A DNA stretch of 64,000 nucleotides. Origin: Orientallactaga sibirica. Lineage: Eukaryota; Chordata; Mammalia; Rodentia; Dipodidae. The notes beneath the pieces are model-generated. The model saw only the letters and a list, made by a program, of their open reading frames with translations. It searched no databases and had not been told where the DNA came from. Position numbers and translations under genes: made by a program. Positions 59,152 through 64,000 of the stretch are shown piece after piece. Location: assembly GCA_036365145.1 (NCBI GenBank), contig JAEOAD010000982.1, forward strand, positions 6,288,001-6,352,000, read 5' to 3'. How positions within the stretch are numbered: position 1 is the first letter of the stretch; each line of letters begins with the position of its first letter.

Positions 59152-59303
59152 CTTTTGACCACCAGCTTCAAGGTCTTATGGGACCCTTTCACCAGGCAAA
59201 TTGCTTCTTGTCTGAACCCTGAGAGACCCACATCATTGATGCCTACGATCTCGTCTCCGGCCAGCAACTTGTCAACTGCTGCGGCTTTGCTTCCTTCTTC
59301 AAT
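59152..59303 (-). CDS. SHROOM2: SHROOM2 exon 2: C-terminal half of the PDZ domain
   Basis: This 152-nt internal exon encodes 50 residues plus two bases, beginning [20 protein letters not shown] and ending TLKLVVK(R). It supplies the second half of the N-terminal PDZ domain, including the GDEIVGIND turn and the following helix and last strand. The carboxylate-binding loop of the PDZ must lie in exon 1, outside the window. The acceptor reads ctctattccag before ATT GAA GAA; the donor is AAAAG followed by gtgaga. The exon ends in phase 2, and the split Arg codon is completed by the first base of exon 3. Against the human protein as I remember it, the segment is almost unchanged, with Val replacing Ile in GIND(V/I)G, as expected for the most conserved part of the family. 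An open frame continues upstream of the acceptor, but those residues are intronic. Confidence 0.97.
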
Positions 59304-59860
59304 CTGGAATAGAGAAGTGGGTTGCAATGAACCTTCCCGAGTCAGAGCAAGGCCCCAGCAATACAACTGGGAATAGAAGCCCAGAACTCATGTAAGTCAT
59401 GGGCCACCAGGACTGGCTTCAGGATGACTCGGGAGTGCAAGGACCCATTTGGGCCCAGGGAGCTTGGAGGTAACAAGGCTCTGGAATCTCTTTCCCACCA
59501 AGGAACCAGAGTCATGTTAACAGAAGGCCTTGCCAGCATCCCTTGACTTTGGTTGATCTCCCCTAGGACACATGCATGCTCACCAAGGAAAATAAGCAAG
59601 ACTCAGAAACACATACAACTGAAAATATGGGATCCAAAACCACTGATTCTTTTTCTGGATTTCCTCTACTCGATAACTAATTGGGGACCATTATTATTAT
59701 TTATTAATTGTTTTCATATCTCAACCCTGTAACTTTGTTTTTGTAATGCTTTCATTGAGATATATTTCAAGTAGCATGATGTCACTCAAATGTTCACTTA
59801 ACAGTCTTGTTCCAATCCTCCTAACTTCTGGCAACTTCAGTGTGCTTTTCTCCCTGTTCT
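59304..59860. other. Intron 1 upstream of exon 2
   Basis: Carries the pyrimidine tract and acceptor of exon 2. No repeat recognised. Confidence 0.5.
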
Positions 59861-59864
59861 GTAT

Positions 59865-60055
59865 ATTGAATACAAGGCCTCATGCATACTAGGCAGGTGC
59901 TCTACCACTGAGCTATACATCCCCATCTCACTTGCTCTCTCTCTACTCCTGCCCCCAGGCTTATTTATACTTACTCTACAACCCAGCCAGGCCTTGAATT
60001 TGTGGTCCTCCTGCCTTAGCTTCCTAAGCAGCTACGATTACAGGTCTGCAGCACC
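59865..60055 (-). mobile_element. Reverse ID-type and old B1-like SINEs
   Basis: 59865-59927 (ggtgctctaccactgagcta); 59950-60055 (ccaggccttgaatttgtggt). Confidence 0.7.
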
Positions 60056-60179
60056 ACCGTGTTGAACTTTCTAATATGCATGGTATCTAATCTACAGATT
60101 TGCCTGTTTTGGAAGGTTGACCTACACAGAACCATGCAACATGAAACCTTGTATGTCTGGCTTCTTGCACTTATAATGC

Positions 60180-60505
60180 TTTTTTTTTTTTTTTTTTTTT
60201 TTGGCTTTTCGAGGTAGGGTCTCACTCTGGTCCAGGCTGACCTGGAATTCACTATGTAGTCTCAGGGTGGCCTCGAACTCTCGGCGATCCTCCTACCTCT
60301 GCCTCCCGAGTGCTGGGATTAAAGGCGTGTGCCACCTTGCCCGGCTCCACAAGGTTTTTTAAATTTATTTTTATTTATTTGAGAGGGGGAAAGAGAGAGA
60401 TGGAGAACGGGCGCACCAGGGCCTCCAGCCACTGGAAACGAACCCCAGACGCATGTGTCACCTTGTACAAGCACCTCAATCACTAAGCCATCTCTCTACC
60501 CCAGC
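60180..60505 (-). mobile_element. B1-like and tRNA-related SINEs
   Basis: 60180-60346 B1-like, very little diverged; 60352-60505 tRNA-related with a deletion around its B-box part (cttgtacaagcacctcaatc). Confidence 0.92.
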
Positions 60506-60745
60506 ACAAGGTCTAATGTGGACACATTTTTCAATTTCTGTGGGGTATGTAAGTAGGGCAGCTGGATTCTGAGGTAACAGTATTTAACTCTTTGAGGAAC
60601 CACCACATTGTTTTCCAAATCAGCAATTGCACACTGCTTCCCCTAAACATTCCAGTTTTTTCACTGCTTGCTAAGGCCTATATCTAATCTCTAAGAGTCC
60701 TGACCAGATAATTATGCTATGCTGCGTAGCTTAAGATGTGCACTA
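60506..60745. other. Intron 1 stretch, L1-like phrase
   Basis: caccacattgttttccaaat is a phrase common in antisense L1 ORF2, so this may be an old L1 piece. Confidence 0.35.
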
Positions 60746-60746
60746 T

Positions 60747-61310
60747 TGCCAGGCGTGGTGGTGCACGCCTTTAATCCTAGCACTCGGGAGGCAGAGGTAG
60801 GAGAGTTCAAGGCCACCCTGAAACTACATAGTGAATTCCAGGTTAGCCTGGGCTAGAGTGAGACCCTACCTCAAAAAAAAAAAAAAAAAGTGCACTACTG
60901 AGTGCTAAGCATCGCCTGCTCTGATATGTCTCAAATTCCTTAAATGCCTGAATGTTGGGCTGGCGGTATGGCGACAAGGAGAGCCTGCCTAGCATGTGCA
61001 AGGCCCTGGATTCCATCCCCAGCAAGGGGCGGGGGTGAAGCTTGACTGCTTGATGATCGTCTATTTTATAACTCTTACCTTAAGGAAACCTGATCTAGTA
61101 GTTACACCATGCAGTAGCAACTAATCCGTTATCCTAGCAATTACCCTCCATTCAAAAGCTTGTCTTCGCCAGGCGTAGTGGCACACACCTTTAATCCCAG
61201 CACTTGAGATGCAGAGGCAGGATTGCCATGAGTTCGAGGCCAGCCTGAGACTACATAGTGAAGTCTAGGTCAGCCTGAGCTAGAGCGAAACCCTACCTTG
61301 AAAATAAAAA
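60747..61310 (+). mobile_element. B1-like, ID-type and B1-like SINEs
   Basis: 60747-60890 (aggatcg block missing); 60958-61030 ID-type (agcatgtgcaaggccctgg); 61168-61310 B1-like whose tail becomes the purine tract. Confidence 0.88.
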
Positions 61311-61470
61311 AAGGAAGAAGGAGAAGGAGAAGGAGAAGGAGAAGGAGAAGGAGAAGGAGAAGGAGAAGGAGAAGGAGAAGGAGAAAGAAGAAGAAGAAGA
61401 AGAAGAAGAAGAAGAAGAAGGAAGGAGGAGGAGGAGGAGGAAGAAAGAAGAAAGAAGGAATTAGGAAGGA
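61311..61470 (+). repeat. Polypurine tract (GGAGAA)n, (GAA)n, (GGA)n
   Basis: About 160 bp almost purely purine on the plus strand, grading through three unit types. Minus-strand frames across it are poly-Leu, poly-Ser or poly-Phe artefacts. Confidence 0.97.
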
Positions 61471-61524
61471 GAAGGAGGTGAAGAAAAACCAAACAAAAGC
61501 TTGTCTTCTATCCAAGTGATTGGC

Positions 61525-61825
61525 TGGCCAAGCAAAATGCAGCAAGGGGCAAGGGGCCTTTGCTGTCCTTGTAAATACAGTTTCACTGGAATGTAGCCAT
61601 ACCTGTTCATTTTACATAGTGCTGCAAAGCAGCACTGAGTTCGTAGGCCCACAAGGCCAAAAATATTTACTATTTGGACTGCTCCAGAACCCCAACCAGC
61701 TTTACAAGCTGCAAAGAAACCCACTGTCAAATGAATGACTGGTATGCAGTCTATGAAGTCACTCCTTTGGCTATGTGGTTCAGAATGGTCTCAACCTCAG
61801 GATACTCTTGCCTTTCCCTCCAAGG
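61525..61825. repeat. Unassigned old repeat
   Basis: cagtttcactggaatgtagc and gcactgagttcgtaggccca resemble a widespread mammalian repeat (a common cagacaa...tttattggaacacagcc-like phrase). Not named. Confidence 0.35.
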
Positions 61826-62290
61826 TAAAACACACCTGTAATCCCAGCCCTTGGGAGGTGGAGGCTGCAAGTTCTAGGCCAGTCTGGGCTACAGAGTAAG
61901 ACCCTGTCTCTCAATAATCTTCGTTTTCCTAAAATCTCCACCAAGTTTCCAGAAAAACTGAACTCTTAGGTTTAAAGGCAATTTTTTACTATAGGACAAT
62001 AGGCACAAAATTAAAGGAATAATCCTAGCTGAGCCTGGTGGCACAAGCCTATAATGCCTGCACCTTTAGGGGGTTAAGTTAGGAGAATCAGTTCAAGTTC
62101 TGCCTGGGCTATAGAATAAATTCAAGACCAGCTTGGGTAACTAAGTGAGACCGGTCTCAAAGTAAAAAATAAAGGCTGACTCGGGAGGCAGAGGTAGGAG
62201 GATCGCCAAGAGTTCAAGGCCACCCTGAGACTACGTAGTTAATTCCAGGTCAGCCTGGACCAGAGTGAGACCCTACCTTGAAAAACCAAA
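61826..62290 (+). mobile_element. Two old and one 5'-truncated B1-like SINE
   Basis: 61826-61915, 62030-62165 (old) and 62175-62287 (young but starting at ctcgggaggcag). Confidence 0.8.
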
Positions 62291-62292
62291 AA

Positions 62293-62339
<47 letters not shown>

Positions 62340-62340
62340 A
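62288..62340 (+). repeat. (AAAT)n simple repeat
   Basis: About 12 aaat/aata units, tail expansion of the preceding SINE. Confidence 0.95.
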
Positions 62341-63140
62341 GGCTGGAGAGATGGCTTGGTGCTTAAGTCACTTGCCAGGTTCAATTCCCCAGGACCCATC
62401 TAAGTGGGATCCACAAGGTGGCACATGCGTCTCGAGTTCATTTGCAGCAGCTGGAGGCCCTGGCATGCCCAATTTCAAACACTGTCTCTTTCAAATAAGT
62501 AAATAAATAATTTTAAAAAAATAATAAAAAAATAAAAGCTTGGCTCTTGCCTAGCATACATGAGTTCTTGGGGTTAATCTCCAGGATGCAAAGTGACACA
62601 AGGATGCAATGCCACACTTGACCACAAGGGGGCACACGCATCTGGATTTCATTCGCAGCAGCTGAGAGGCTGCTGGTGCGCCCATCTCTATCTGTCTTCC
62701 TCTCCTTCTCTCTCTGTCTCTCTCTGTGTTTCTCTCTCCCCCCAAAAAAACTGAGACAGGACTGGAGGGATGGCTTAGCGGTTAAGGCGTTTGCCTGTGA
62801 AGCCAAAGGACCCTGGTTTGATTTCCCAGGACCCACATAAACCAGATGCACAAGGTGGCACATGCGTCTGGAGTTCGTTTGTGGTGGCTGGAGGCACTAG
62901 CATGTCCATTCTCTCACTCTCTCTCTGTCTGCCTCTTTCTCTCACTCTCTCAAATAAATAAATCATTTTTTAAAAAGTGTTGAGACAGAGCTGGGTGTGG
63001 TGGTGCACACCTTTAATCCACCACACTCGGGAGGCAGACATAGAAGGATCACCATGAGATCAAGGCCACCCTGAGACTACATGGTGAATTCCAGGTCAGC
63101 CTGGACCCTTTCCCCCTACTTTGGGGGGAAAAAAGTCAAG
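62341..63140 (+). mobile_element. Four plus-strand SINEs
   Basis: tRNA-related 62341-62535 with a deletion in the head; long-subfamily tRNA-related 62540-62755 with a damaged head; tRNA-related 62757-62985; B1-like 62988-63135. Confidence 0.9.
62622..62635 (+). promoter_or_regulatory. CTCF-like core motif inside SINE
   Basis: CCACAAGGGGGCAC, as in the copy at 8454. Confidence 0.4.
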
Positions 63141-63684
63141 ACAATTTTATACAATATTCTAACAAAAAGACAAGTAATTTCCACTTGCCTCAGACTGCAT
63201 ACTCAGCCATGTCGGGCCAAAAGGCAAGTGAACCTGGTAGACACTAGGTTTCCACAAGTCTCTTGTGGAAGACCCAGGAGCTCCCCAGGTAGAAAGGCAG
63301 GTTGGCAGTGGGCTGTTTGAAAGGTGGCCGCCTACCTGTGGCTTGACCAAGAGCAGGAAGTACTTAAAGCCTGGAGGTGGGGATAGTACCAAACATGGCC
63401 ACATAGGTCACATACCACAGATGGCGGCCCTGGAGGATGGCTGAGGACCCAGAAAAGATCCTGCACTCCTGACAGTGGCAGCAAAAAGGCCAACCAAAAG
63501 CCCAGGAAGTAAGAGTGAGAGCTATAGACACTAACAAGCCAAAGTACATAGAATGGACACAGTGAGGGCTCCTGACATTTTAGCTGGGGTCACTCACTGA
63601 AGCCAGCCAGTAGAAAACTGATACCAGACCCTTCTGGCTGGTAAATAACTGGGACCCTGGTAGGTGGGCTGAGAAATAGAACTT
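63141..63684. other. Intron 1 stretch without assigned element
   Basis: Short open frames only. No repeat recognised. Confidence 0.4.
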
Positions 63685-63822
63685 AAGTTTGGCTTTGCCA
63701 TTGAACAATAATTCATTCTAGATGCAAACAACCCAAATTCCCATCAATAGGTGAATGGATAAATAAAATATGATATATACAAATGGTGAAATGTCATTCA
63801 GCTTTTAAAAATAAGTGGGGCT
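63685..63822 (+). mobile_element. L1 ORF2 3' fragment
   Basis: aattcccatcaataggtgaa, tggataaataaaatatg, atgtcattcagctttt are sense ORF2 landmarks. Not open. Confidence 0.7.
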
Positions 63823-64000
63823 AAAAGGAAGGGTATGACTCTTTACAATGCAACTGTCCAGACAGAAATTGGCCTCGATATCCATGACCTTGCAGTGCCT
63901 AGCAATACCTTCACAAGACCCTCAAAATAGAAAAAAATGACATCAAATTAAAAGAGAGACTAAAGGAGAGAGGGAGGGGATATGACGGAGAATGGAATTC
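63823..64000 (+). mobile_element. L1 3' UTR, cut by window end
   Basis: Third copy of the 1320-2480 family: ggaagggtatgactctttac, gatatccatgaccttgcagt, atgacatcaaattaaaagag. Confidence 0.8.

Larger units (their letters stand above)
1..64000 (-). other. SHROOM2: SHROOM2 gene, internal part (exons 2-5 and introns)
   Basis: Four exons are collinear on the minus strand and translate, in order, into a protein I recognise as SHROOM2, an actin- and ROCK-binding scaffold of the cell cortex that shapes epithelial and endothelial cells and positions melanosomes in pigment epithelium. The visible exon order (59152-59303, 37849-37980, 30074-32519, 28303-28403) gives intron lengths of 21171, 5329 and 1670 bp, plus partial introns at each end. 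Junction phases are 2, 2, 0 and 2 and are mutually compatible. In human and mouse the gene is X-linked, so this window is probably X-chromosomal; that is inference. I found no promoter, first exon, ASD2 exon or polyadenylation site of the gene in the window. Confidence 0.95.

Noticed and set aside
61270..61545. Poly-Leu, poly-Ser and poly-Phe frames, and the opposite poly-Arg/Lys frame
   Set aside because: Translation of a polypurine simple repeat.
62288..62340. Regularly spaced short units considered as a CRISPR-like array
   Set aside because: Pure (AAAT)n without unique spacers in a mammalian intron.

Overview
This is a mammalian, rodent-type genomic window. Two kinds of short interspersed element are repeated about a hundred times: a B1-like family (7SL-type head, A-rich tail) and a tRNA-related family (tRNA-like head, CT-rich middle, AATAAA-type tail). 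Their consensus looks to me like that of jerboas (Dipodidae). That species call is a moderate-confidence inference, not a measurement.

The only gene I can support is SHROOM2 (formerly APXL), on the minus strand. Four consecutive coding exons lie in the window, numbered by comparison with the human gene as I remember it: exon 2 (59152-59303, C-terminal half of the PDZ domain), exon 3 (37849-37980), the very large exon 4 (30074-32519, including the ASD1 actin-binding region) and exon 5 (28303-28403). Every junction has a GT donor and an AG acceptor, and all phases join without a frameshift, giving 2831 nt (943 codons plus 2 nt). Exon 1 lies beyond position 64000. The exons encoding the rest of the protein, including the ROCK-binding ASD2 domain, lie beyond position 1. 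Intron sizes are at least 4.7 kb (intron 1), 21.2 kb (intron 2), 5.3 kb (intron 3), 1.7 kb (intron 4) and at least 28.3 kb (intron 5).

Layout: 1-28302 is intron 5, holding L1 3' ends in opposite orientations, three solo-LTR insertions with recognisable structure, an old antisense L1 broken by SINEs, and a long CATC/ATTC array. 28303-32519 carries exons 5 and 4. 32520-37848 is an AT-rich intron 3 with a MaLR-type LTR. 37981-59151 is a SINE-packed intron 2. 59304-64000 is part of intron 1, ending inside another L1.

The most unusual structure is a 152-bp inverted repeat (37220-37371 and 38535-38686, 151/152 identical) that brackets exon 3. The second arm interrupts an older SINE-like sequence, so it looks like a templated, inverted copy of the first. 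Exon 3 is 132 nt and in frame on both sides, so a stem between the arms could favour exon skipping or back-splicing into a circular RNA without breaking the frame. A second point of interest is a long subfamily of the tRNA-related SINE that carries a CTCF-like core motif, present five times here. There is no CRISPR array, operon or other prokaryotic feature, and no second protein-coding gene that I can defend.
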